Shown in pieces: positions 1-6,169 of a stretch of 8,163 nt of DNA. The DNA lies in NCBI GenBank assembly GCA_021790625.1, contig JAJYGL010000174.1, forward strand, positions 1-8,163, read 5' to 3'. The translations under genes were made by a program, and so were the position numbers. Source of the stretch: Pseudomonadota bacterium. Its GTDB lineage: Bacteria > Pseudomonadota > Gammaproteobacteria > Burkholderiales > Sulfuriferulaceae. The notes beneath the pieces are model-generated. The model worked only from the letters and a program-made list of their open reading frames with translations. It was not told the origin of the DNA and searched no databases. Every line of letters starts with the position of its first letter. Positions within the stretch are counted from its first letter, which is position 1.

Positions 1-588
1 CATGCCCAGCACCTCATCGGCTTCGGCTGGTGTCAACACCGAAGTCGGCTCATCCAGAATCAGCAAGCGCCGACGCAGGTACAGCTGCTTGAGAATTTCG
101 AGTTTCTGCTTTTCCCCAGCGGCCAGATCTGCAACCTGCGCGCCCAATTCCAACCGGAAAGGCATCTGCGCCATGAATTCGGACAAGCTGGTTTTTTCAC
201 GTCTCCAGTCCAGCACAAACGGTAAATCACCTCGTGCCAGCAACAGGTTTTCCGCCACCGTCAAACCGGGCGCCAGGGTAAAGTGCTGATACACCATACC
301 AATACCCAAACGTTGTGCGTCACGCGGATTGCGCACCTCGTACTCACGCCCATCAATCAAAAAATTGCCCTGCTCCGGCCGATAATAGCCGACCAGACAT
401 TTGACAAGCGTACTTTTTCCAGCGCCATTCTCCCCCAGCAAGCAATGAAAACTGCCAGCATCCACCTGCATCGACACATCATCCAGCGCCTGCAATTCAC
501 CAAAGCACTTACTGACCCCGATCACCCCCAGCGAAACTGCGTTGCGCTCCGATGTCTTTTTATTCACACCCACCGACGTGCTGTCCAT
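1..588 (-). CDS. BMP-type ABC importer ATP-binding subunit (N-terminal part, runs off left edge)
   Basis: My own translation of the minus strand from an ATG at 588 gives 196 open codons ending at base 1. The first nucleotide-binding domain is visible: Walker A at residues 52-60 (GENGAGKST), the Q-loop glutamine at 101 (VYQHF), the signature at 155-159 (LAAGE) and Walker B at 175-182 (LLILDEPT, with Asp179 and Glu180). The pattern is that of the RbsA/MglA/YufO family, in which one polypeptide of about 500 residues carries two ATPase domains, so roughly 300 residues should lie beyond the window. It would energise the two permeases encoded upstream. The ATG lies 4 nt after the hydrolase stop codon and no clear Shine-Dalgarno is visible, which suggests translational coupling. 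The signature has Ala where most ABC proteins have Ser. The family call is secure; the start is likely but not certain. Confidence 0.93.
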   Translation of the reverse strand, partial: MDSTSVGVNKKTSERNAVSLGVIGVSKCFGELQALDDVSMQVDAGSFHCLLGENGAGKSTLVKCLVGYYRPEQGNFLIDGREYEVRNPRDAQRLGIGMVYQHFTLAPGLTVAENLLLARGDLPFVLDWRREKTSLSEFMAQMPFRLELGAQVADLAAGEKQKLEILKQLYLRRRLLILDEPTSVLTPAEADEVLGM

Positions 589-592
589 ATCG

Positions 593-1276
593 CTAAACCA
601 GCGCCGCAAGCAAAGCTGCTGAATCGGAAACCGCACCAAACACACCACCCTGCATCTTGATCATCTTGATTGCCGCCAGATGGTTACCATGATCAGTCGC
701 GCCACAACAATCCTCCAGCAACAGGCATTCATACCCCATATCATTCGCATGGCGCATGGTGGTATGCACGCACACATCGGTAGTAATGCCGGTGAGGATC
801 AGATTCCGGATACCGCGCGTGCGCAACACCAGTTCCAGATCCGTGGCATAAAATGAGCCTTTACCAGGTTTATCGATGACGACTTCACCCGGCAGCGGCG
901 CCAATTCCGGAATGATTTCCCAACCCGGCTCACCACGCACCAGCACACGTCCGCATGGGCCCGGGTCACCAATACCAGCGCCAATACGTTGCGAACGCCA
1001 GCGTTTGTTAGCCGGCAAATCACTCAGGTCAGGCCGATGCCCCTCCCGCGTGTGTACAATACAAAAGCCACGCTTGCGCATGACACGCAGTACCGCCCGT
1101 ATCGGCTCGATCGGTGCACGAGTCTGGGATAAATCATAACCCATCTTATCGACATAACCGCCAACGCCACAAAAATCGGTCTGCATATCAATAACGATCA
1201 GCGCGGTATCTGCAGCCGATAATTGCCCATCCCAAGGCCAGGGATAGGGATCCGCATCCAGATAAAAATCATCCAT
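593..1276 (-). CDS. biuH: Isochorismatase-family cysteine hydrolase, probable biuret hydrolase
   Basis: 227 residues, the usual size for this superfamily. The catalytic Asp30 lies in VIDMQTDF, Lys136 in VIDKPGKGSF, and the nucleophile Cys169 in GITTDVCV, preceded by the residues that form the family's cis-peptide region. Gln209 lies in KMQGG. From memory, R. leguminosarum BiuH uses Asp36, Lys142 and Cys175, all offset by six, and shares segments such as HTREGHRPDL, ANKRWRSQRIGAGIGDPGPC and ECLLLEDCCGATD. I therefore infer hydrolysis of biuret to allophanate and ammonia in the cytoplasm. RutB (ureidoacrylate amidohydrolase) is less similar. A triuret hydrolase, or action on another ureide, cannot be excluded. 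The ATG has a good GGAG site 6 nt upstream. The gene sits between importer permease and ATPase genes, so the transported compound is probably its substrate or a precursor. No allophanate hydrolase is in view. Superfamily certain; substrate about 70-75% sure. Confidence 0.9.
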   Translation of the reverse strand: MDDFYLDADPYPWPWDGQLSAADTALIVIDMQTDFCGVGGYVDKMGYDLSQTRAPIEPIRAVLRVMRKRGFCIVHTREGHRPDLSDLPANKRWRSQRIGAGIGDPGPCGRVLVRGEPGWEIIPELAPLPGEVVIDKPGKGSFYATDLELVLRTRGIRNLILTGITTDVCVHTTMRHANDMGYECLLLEDCCGATDHGNHLAAIKMIKMQGGVFGAVSDSAALLAALV

Positions 1277-1375
1277 ATCTGCTCCAGTTCATATTTATGA
1301 AACTACTGATTTATTCTCGTTTATTCTCGCATAGTCGCAATAATGGAATAAATCAGCGAACAAATCAGTGACTCC
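1277..1375 (-). promoter_or_regulatory. Repeat-rich gap before the hydrolase gene
   Basis: This is the only sizeable gap inside the importer operon. It contains a perfect 11-bp inverted repeat (ctgatttattc at 1306-1316 against gaataaatcag at 1346-1356, 29-nt loop). The element aaatcag recurs at 1362-1368, so two alternative pairings are possible. A 10-bp tandem repeat tttattctcg lies at 1310-1329. A perfect palindrome, ttcatatttatgaa (1288-1301), sits just upstream of the hydrolase ribosome site. There is no U-run that would make a standard terminator. It could be an operator, an attenuator or an mRNA processing site that adjusts hydrolase output relative to the transporter. The function is inferred; the repeats are directly visible. 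Confidence 0.4.
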
Positions 1376-2311
1376 TTATCGGTTGACCAGTGACAATTCG
1401 CCAGGCGCTCCTGCCAATGATCGACCGGAAGACCAGCTCATTGACATCAGAATCAATGTCAGTACATAAGGCGCAGCGTTAAACAAATAATAACCGGACG
1501 TTATACCCTGCGACTGTAGCGCCGGGCCCAAGGCACCTGCGGCACCAAACAGCAGGGCAGCCAAAGCGCAACGCACCGGATCCCACCTGGCAAAAATCAC
1601 CAGCGCCACAGCCATCAACCCCTGCCCACTGGATAAACCCTCATTCCAGCTGCCCGGATAATACAGCGATAGGAACGCGCCACCGATACCGGCCAGAAAA
1701 CCGCCAACTGCCGTTGCAACGATGCGCACGGGTACCACCGGATATCCAAGCGCGCGCGCCGCCGCTGCATTGTCGCCTACCAACCGCAACGCCAGACCCC
1801 AGCGCGTATGGACAAACGCCCAGCGCAGAGCGAAAGCCAGTGCGATGCCAATCGGCAACAGCACGTTGATGCGCAAGGCCTCCTGAATCTGTGTGTTGCT
1901 GCTCCATCCCCCTAATATCAACGACGGTAACGTCGGCGCCACAGGCTGTATCAGGGGTTTTCCCAAAAAAAAGGCTAACCCGGTGCCAAACAGCATCATC
2001 GCAATACCAACTGCAATATCATTGACCCTGGGTAAAGAACACAGCAAGCCGTGCATCACCCCCAGCAACAAACCGCTACCCCCTGCGGCGAGTATGCCAA
2101 GCCAAGGCGATCCGGTCAGGTATGCCACGCCATAACCGCTCATGGCGCCAAACACCAGCGTACCTTCCAGACCAAGATTGATGCGCCCGGATTTTTCGGT
2201 AATGCATTCGCCCAGACTAACGAACAGAAACGGTGTGCTTACCCGCATCGCTCCGCCCAGCAAGGCCAATAACAAGCTGCCAACCGCTATTCCTCCACTT
2301 GCATCAGACAC
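1376..2311 (-). CDS. BMP-type ABC importer permease 2 (YufQ-like)
   Basis: 311 residues, strongly hydrophobic, with about eight to ten predicted membrane spans. It belongs to the LivHM/RbsC permease superfamily (BPD_transp_2). Hallmarks of the YufQ-like half of nucleoside/BMP importers are LGECITEKSGRINLGLEG near residues 33-50, TGSPWLG at 66-72, the coupling-helix segment VGDNAAAARALGYPV at 178-192, and SGQGLMAVALVIFARWDP at 228-245. It forms the inner-membrane channel with the permease encoded just upstream. The start is GTG, supported by AGGGG 6 nt before it. The start overlaps the end of permease 1 by 8 nt, so translation is probably coupled. The substrate cannot be read from the sequence. 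Related transporters carry purine nucleosides, but the adjacent hydrolase points to a small urea derivative. Confidence 0.95.
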   Translation of the reverse strand: MSDASGGIAVGSLLLALLGGAMRVSTPFLFVSLGECITEKSGRINLGLEGTLVFGAMSGYGVAYLTGSPWLGILAAGGSGLLLGVMHGLLCSLPRVNDIAVGIAMMLFGTGLAFFLGKPLIQPVAPTLPSLILGGWSSNTQIQEALRINVLLPIGIALAFALRWAFVHTRWGLALRLVGDNAAAARALGYPVVPVRIVATAVGGFLAGIGGAFLSLYYPGSWNEGLSSGQGLMAVALVIFARWDPVRCALAALLFGAAGALGPALQSQGITSGYYLFNAAPYVLTLILMSMSWSSGRSLAGAPGELSLVNR

Positions 2312-3338
2312 GTTGCACCCCTTTCCGATTCAAGGTTTCGAACGCCAGCAGACTAACAAATAACATGCCCTGAAGCACCAGCGTCGCCGCATCCGGCAGA
2401 TCCAGATGTCGTTGCAGTAAACTACCCGATGCACCTATCCCGCCCACCAGCAAGGCACCTGCTATCACACCAAGCGGGTGATGGCGGGCAGCAAACGAAA
2501 CCAGTATTCCGGCGTATCCATAGCCTGCCATCAAATCAGCGTTGGCGTCACCGTGCACCGCCGCCACCTCCAACATACCAGCCAACCCAGCAGCGCCGCC
2601 GCCAAGAAAACATGCCATCAACATCAGCCTCCCCACTGGCAAACCGACCATCTGCGCCGCGCGCGGGTTTCCCCCTACCACACCCGTGGCAAAACCAAAC
2701 ACAGTGTGCCGCATCAACCACCACGCTCCGATACAGACCAAAAATCCCCAGACCAGACCCCAGTGCACGTCCATACCAGGAATCGCACCGATGGCATACC
2801 TGTCGCCAATCGGCGCAGTAGAAGGCTTGTTGAGACTGGCCGGGTCACGCAATATCCCTTCCACCAAAAAATTGAACACGGCCGCGCCAATGTACGCCAA
2901 TAACAGGCTGGAAATGGTCTCGTTGACGCCGCGCTTGTAACGCAACCAACCGGACAGGGCAATCCATCCGCCACCAACCACAAACCCTGCCATTGCCATC
3001 AACCCCTGCACCAACAAAACAGACCACCCTGCCAGCACCACCGGCACCATAGCTGCCGCCAAACCACCTAGCGCCAACGCACCCTCACCGCCGATGATCA
3101 ACAAACCGGCGCGCGCCGGCAGAGCAACGCATAGCGCAGTCAGCATAATCGGCGCGGCACGCGACAATGTGTTCTGCCAGGCAAACGCCGAACCGAATGC
3201 GCCCTTACCCACCAGCGCCAGCGCATCGAATGCCGGGTAACCTTGCGAAGCCACGAACAGGGCAAACAACACCGCGGTCACGAATAAAGCCGCCACCAGC
3301 GGCAACAGGCTCATCATTGTTTCCCGGATTGTTTTCAC
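2304..3338 (-). CDS. BMP-type ABC importer permease 1 (YufP-like)
   Basis: 344 residues. An N-terminal membrane span lies near residues 9-31, followed by a multi-span BPD_transp_2 permease domain. Recognisable family segments are LLIIGGEGALALGG at 79-92, RGVNETISSLLLAYI at 136-150 (the NE..S.LLxYI motif of the YufP group), the cytoplasmic coupling segment GGNPRAAQMVGLPV at 222-235, and GYGYAGILVSFAARHHPLG at 272-290. It pairs with permease 2 in the inner membrane. The GTG start is preferred because GAGGA lies 7 nt upstream. A nearby ATG at 3345 is out of frame, and an internal ATG at residue 8 is possible but has no better signal. The gene starts 14 nt after the binding-protein stop and ends inside the start of permease 2, as expected for one transcript. 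Confidence 0.95.
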   Translation of the reverse strand: MKTIRETMMSLLPLVAALFVTAVLFALFVASQGYPAFDALALVGKGAFGSAFAWQNTLSRAAPIMLTALCVALPARAGLLIIGGEGALALGGLAAAMVPVVLAGWSVLLVQGLMAMAGFVVGGGWIALSGWLRYKRGVNETISSLLLAYIGAAVFNFLVEGILRDPASLNKPSTAPIGDRYAIGAIPGMDVHWGLVWGFLVCIGAWWLMRHTVFGFATGVVGGNPRAAQMVGLPVGRLMLMACFLGGGAAGLAGMLEVAAVHGDANADLMAGYGYAGILVSFAARHHPLGVIAGALLVGGIGASGSLLQRHLDLPDAATLVLQGMLFVSLLAFETLNRKGVQRV

Positions 3339-3352
3339 CTGGCATTCCTCAC

Positions 3353-4483
3353 TCAGATCTGACCGATGACGCCATCGACCAGATAATTCATGCTTTCCAG
3401 CACGGGGTTCTGCTGGCTCAGCGCCACTCCGCTGGCAATGACAGTTTTACCCGTGTTATCCTTGAGCGGCCCCTTGAAAATGATAAATTCGTCCTGGAGC
3501 ATTTTCGCTTTTACCGCCATCGAGATCTTACGGGTAGCGGGCGACACCGCCGGACCAAATGCCGACGTTTTGACAAATCCTTCCTTCAGTCCACCGCGCA
3601 AAAAATTAATCATCGGCTTGCCGGATTCAGCGTTGTCGACCAATATGACGTAAGGTGTCTTCCATTCCCATTCGGCACCGGTCAGGTAACCTTTTGGAGC
3701 GAGAGAGGCTTGGTTGACATGAAAACCGCAACTATAAATGCCACGCCGTTCAGCCGTTTCAATGACGACTTTTGGGCTATCCACATGACAGGTCAGCACA
3801 TCCACTCCCTGATCAATCAAACTGTTGGCTGCTTCGGCTTCTTTGACCGGCAATGACCAATCGCCAGTAAAGATGACGCTGACAGTCGCTTTCGGATCCA
3901 CCGAACGCGCTCCGAGCAAAAAGGCATTGATGTTACGTAACACCTGCGGAATCGGTTTGGCAGCAACGAATCCCAGTTTCTTGCTCTTGCTGGTGGCTGC
4001 TGCAGCAATACCGCTCAAATATTCGCATTCATCGATATAACCGAAAAAACTACCAATATTGGTCGGCATACCCTTGGACCACAGTCCGCCGCAGTGCGCA
4101 AAACGTACATTCGGGTATTTTTTCGCCATTTTGAGCACATATGGGTTAAAGTAACCAAACGAAGTCGCAAAAATCATCTGCGCGCCATCTTCGTTGATCA
4201 TGGCCTCCATGGTTTTCTCCACATCAATGGTCTCCGGCACTCTTTCTTCCTCGACCACTTCGATGCCCGGCAATTTCTTGATATATGCCGCGGCCTGCGC
4301 ATGTGACTGGTTATAACCAAAGTCGTCACGTGACCCAACATAAATCACGCCTACTGTAAACTTTTCGGCTGCCCGGGCCAATCCTGCGCCAAATGGTAAC
4401 ATTTGAACCGCCGCTGCGGCACCAGCGCCGCCGATCAACCGAATTACCTTGCGGCGATCTGGGTTATATTTCGAATCGGTCAT
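3353..4483 (-). CDS. BMP/PnrA-family periplasmic substrate-binding protein with Tat signal
   Basis: 376 residues from the ATG at 4483, which has GAGGGAG just upstream. The N-terminus carries twin arginines at 10-11 (DRRKVIRLI), a hydrophobic stretch at about 16-35 and a likely cleavage site after ARA at 36-38. This looks like a Tat signal peptide rather than a lipobox. The mature protein begins with the BMP-fold strand KFTVGVIYVGSRDDFGYN, has ATSFGYFNPYVLKMAKKYPNV-type segments near 120-140, and fits the two-lobed periplasmic binding fold. It would capture the solute and deliver it to the two permeases encoded directly downstream. Classical BMP members bind purine nucleosides, but the BiuH-like gene in this operon suggests biuret, triuret or another ureide. 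The reading frame continues upstream to a Met at 4564, but that extension precedes the signal peptide and has no ribosome site. Confidence 0.93.
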   Translation of the reverse strand: MTDSKYNPDRRKVIRLIGGAGAAAAVQMLPFGAGLARAAEKFTVGVIYVGSRDDFGYNQSHAQAAAYIKKLPGIEVVEEERVPETIDVEKTMEAMINEDGAQMIFATSFGYFNPYVLKMAKKYPNVRFAHCGGLWSKGMPTNIGSFFGYIDECEYLSGIAAAATSKSKKLGFVAAKPIPQVLRNINAFLLGARSVDPKATVSVIFTGDWSLPVKEAEAANSLIDQGVDVLTCHVDSPKVVIETAERRGIYSCGFHVNQASLAPKGYLTGAEWEWKTPYVILVDNAESGKPMINFLRGGLKEGFVKTSAFGPAVSPATRKISMAVKAKMLQDEFIIFKGPLKDNTGKTVIASGVALSQQNPVLESMNYLVDGVIGQI

Positions 4484-4613
4484 AACTCCCTCACTTTCAT
4501 ATCGTACGCTCAAAAAATGGTAAGCAAACTGGCGCTTATCTGTTACTGTTGGCAAGCACGCCACTTTCTGCTACCGGAAATTCTTCAGTATGCTCGATTG
4601 CAACTGACATGGC

Positions 4614-4643
4614 CTTCTTGAATTCAATCATGAATACAAGAAG
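4614..4643. promoter_or_regulatory. Near-perfect palindrome, candidate operator
   Basis: Two 13-nt arms, 4614-4626 (cttcttgaattca) and 4631-4643 (tgaatacaagaag), are inverted copies with a single mismatch and a 4-nt centre. The site lies about 130 nt upstream of the binding-protein start, and on the minus strand just downstream of a candidate -10. No U-run follows on either strand, so a terminator is unlikely. The length and symmetry suit a dimeric repressor site for the importer operon. The regulator is not encoded in the window. Confidence 0.45.
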
Positions 4644-4646
4644 CAG

Positions 4647-4675
4647 AATTCATGCCTGACAGCACAACCCGTCAA
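4647..4675 (-). promoter_or_regulatory. Weak promoter candidate for the importer operon
   Basis: On the minus strand TTGACG (4675-4670, five of six consensus bases) is followed after 17 nt by TGAATT (4652-4647, three of six). Transcription would start near 4640, inside the palindrome, leaving a leader of about 155 nt. The -10 is poor, so this is only a candidate. No convincing sigma-54 promoter was found in the same interval. Confidence 0.22.
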
Positions 4676-4896
4676 ATTTTAGCGAGACGAGGCGGCCAAG
4701 GAAGCTTTTTTAAAAATCACAAAGACGATTTGTCCATCTGCATTGCACCAAAACCGGAACTTGTATGCTTAATAATAGTGCACGCCACCCTAAGCCGGCC
4801 AACCGCACAGGTCAACTCGACAAGTGGAACACAGATTCATTCCACCAAACTGCCATCGCGGCCATGGGCAAACAAATCAGTTCAGTCCCGAAATGG

Positions 4897-4925
4897 CAGA
4901 CACCGCCAGCAGAAAAGTGTAAAAT
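4897..4925 (+). promoter_or_regulatory. Promoter candidate for gmhA-dolP-rfaE2-ubiD
   Basis: CAGACA (4897-4902, four of six -35 bases) is separated by exactly 17 nt from TAAAAT (4920-4925, five of six -10 bases). Initiation would fall near 4932, immediately before the tandem repeat, giving a leader of about 60 nt to gmhA. The spacing and position are right; the evidence is consensus matching only. Confidence 0.4.
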
Positions 4926-4934
4926 TCTCAGTAT

Positions 4935-4966
4935 GTTTGCGCTGTAACCAGTTTGCGCTATAACCG
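4935..4966 (+). repeat. 16-bp tandem duplication in the gmhA leader
   Basis: gtttgcgctgtaacca (4935-4950) is followed directly by gtttgcgctataaccg (4951-4966), 14 of 16 positions identical. It ends about 26 nt before the gmhA start codon and would lie in the 5' untranslated leader if the promoter candidate is correct. Confidence 0.8.
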
Positions 4967-4992
4967 GATTTGTTTTAACAGACATGACAGGC

Positions 4993-5580
4993 ATGGATCT
5001 AACCGAACACATTACAGAAACCCTGCATGCCAGCGCGCAAGTTGCTATTGCCACCGCCAGTGTGGCGCCACAAGTAGCTGAAGCTGCGCAATTAATCAGT
5101 GACTGCCTGTTGGCAGAAGGCAAATTGTTGATTTGTGGCAATGGCGGTTCAGCCAGTGATGCACAACATTTTGCCGCAGAGATGGTTAACCGTTTCGAGG
5201 TCGAGCGCCCTGCACTCGCTGCTATCGCGCTGACCACCGATGGCGCCATTTTGACGTCGATAGCAAATGATTATGATTTTGATCGCGTTTTCGCCAAGCA
5301 GGTTATGGCGCTTGGTCGTGCGGGGGATATTCTGGTCACATTTTCCACCAGCGGCAATTCACGCAATGTGGTAGAGTCCATCGTCGCGGCCCACGACAGA
5401 CAGATGCGCGTGATTGCGTTGGGCGGGCAACAAGGCGGGTTGGTCGCTGAACTGTTGCAGGAAGATGATATCCGTATTGCTGTTCCTTCGGAACGCACGG
5501 CCCGGATTCAGGAAATACATGGCATTATCATCCACTGCCTGTGTGAAAATGTTGACCGGATTATTCTGGGAGTCGAATAA
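4993..5580 (+). CDS. gmhA: Phosphoheptose isomerase (DiaA-like SIS-domain protein)
   Basis: 195 residues from the ATG at 4993, chosen because family members begin MDL-hydrophobic like MDLTEHI here. An ATG at 4984 adds three residues, and neither start has a strong ribosome site. A single SIS (sugar isomerase) domain is seen: CGNGGSASDAQHFAAE at 48-63, STSGNS at 118-123 and ARIQEIH at 170-176. GmhA converts sedoheptulose 7-phosphate to D-glycero-manno-heptose 7-phosphate in the cytoplasm, the first step of ADP-heptose synthesis for LPS core. As I recall the E. coli enzymes, GmhA needs Glu65, Gln172 and His180, and these match Glu63, Gln173 and His181 here. E. coli DiaA has Ser and Asn at the Glu and His positions. 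The overall sequence and the dolP neighbour are DiaA-like, so a DnaA-binding role is an alternative or an addition. The rfaE2 gene two genes downstream supports the isomerase role. Confidence 0.88.
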   Translation: MDLTEHITETLHASAQVAIATASVAPQVAEAAQLISDCLLAEGKLLICGNGGSASDAQHFAAEMVNRFEVERPALAAIALTTDGAILTSIANDYDFDRVFAKQVMALGRAGDILVTFSTSGNSRNVVESIVAAHDRQMRVIALGGQQGGLVAELLQEDDIRIAVPSERTARIQEIHGIIIHCLCENVDRIILGVE

Positions 5581-6153
5581 ATGCAGCGTAAACCTTTGAT
5601 GATGATTTTACTCGCGCTGTCTATCTGGCCATTGACCGGCTGCGTGCCAGCGCTGATTGCCGGCACAGGTGCCGGGGTTGCCGTGGCAACCGATCCGCGC
5701 ACATCAGCCACATACCTGGATGACAGTGAAATTGACATGCACGCCTCCGGCCGCATCGCCACCAATTACCCTGCCAGCAGAGTGCACGTCAACGTCCACA
5801 GTTACGACCGCAATGTATTATTGACCGGGCAAGTCCCCGATGAAGCCACCAAGGCTCAGATTACCGCACTGGTGCAAGCCATACCCGATGTCAATAAAGT
5901 CTACAACCAGCTGGAAATCGGTGCCCCTACCGACTTTTCTTCACGTAGCGAAGACGTTTACATCAGCACCAAGGTGCACGCCCGCTTCATAAACGCAGGA
6001 ACCATTCCCATGGCAAACGTCGACGTTGTCACCGAACATGGCGTCGTATATCTGATGGGCATAGTGACCCAGGCCCAAGGGGATGAAGCAGCACGGGTGG
6101 CACGGCTGACCAGTGGCGTCAAACAGGTAATTACCCTGTTCGAATATCACTGA
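5581..6153 (+). CDS. dolP: Two-BON-domain outer-membrane lipoprotein, DolP (YraP) homologue
   Basis: 190 residues, almost the length of E. coli DolP (191). A lipoprotein signal peptide ends in LTGC at 18-21. Cys21 would be acylated, and Val at +2 is not an inner-membrane retention signal, so outer-membrane placement is expected. The segment ATDPRTSATYLDD (36-48) matches the linker before BON1 in DolP. BON1 covers about 49-113 (VLLTGQVP at 79-86) and BON2 about 122-190 (VVYLMGIVT, then TSGVKQVITLFEY at the end). DolP supports outer-membrane integrity and binds anionic phospholipid through BON2. The E. coli BON2 residue Trp127, as I recall it, aligns with Tyr127 here. The ATG follows the gmhA stop codon directly, with GGGAG 8 nt upstream, so the two genes are co-transcribed as diaA-dolP are in E. 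coli. Confidence 0.92.
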   Translation: MQRKPLMMILLALSIWPLTGCVPALIAGTGAGVAVATDPRTSATYLDDSEIDMHASGRIATNYPASRVHVNVHSYDRNVLLTGQVPDEATKAQITALVQAIPDVNKVYNQLEIGAPTDFSSRSEDVYISTKVHARFINAGTIPMANVDVVTEHGVVYLMGIVTQAQGDEAARVARLTSGVKQVITLFEYH

Positions 6154-6169
6154 TCTTCACGAGACTCCG

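Larger units (their letters stand above)
4644..4992. other. Intergenic stretch without a convincing gene
   Basis: About 350 nt between the palindrome and gmhA. It contains a T6A5 tract near 4706-4716 with no preceding stem, a promoter candidate for gmhA at 4897-4925 and a 16-bp tandem repeat at 4935-4966. An open frame at 4652-4963 has no recognisable protein features. In many proteobacteria yraN or rsmI sits at this position relative to the diaA/gmhA gene; I see no trace of either here. Confidence 0.6.

Noticed and set aside
3167..3856. Long plus-strand open frame (229 codons) opposite the permease and binding-protein genes
   Set aside because: It straddles the junction of two well-supported minus-strand genes, shows no family motifs and is explained as their antisense shadow.
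4484..4564. 27-codon N-terminal extension of the binding protein to an upstream Met
   Set aside because: It would bury the twin-arginine signal peptide, and the ATG at 4483 has a strong ribosome site.
4545..4565. GG...GC elements on the minus strand resembling a sigma-54 promoter, expected for a nitrogen-scavenging operon
   Set aside because: The distance between the GG and GC elements is 7 nt instead of the required 10.
4700..4717. T6A5 tract as a possible terminator
   Set aside because: No GC-rich stem precedes it on either strand, and no gene ends nearby.
4652..4963. Plus-strand 103-codon frame between the palindrome and gmhA, with an AGAAG sequence 8 nt before its ATG
   Set aside because: No recognisable motif, signal peptide or resemblance to YraN; it overlaps the promoter candidate and the tandem repeat. 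A leader peptide cannot be fully excluded.
4812..5249. Minus-strand 145-codon frame opposite the start of gmhA
   Set aside because: Antisense to a clear SIS-domain gene and without its own features.
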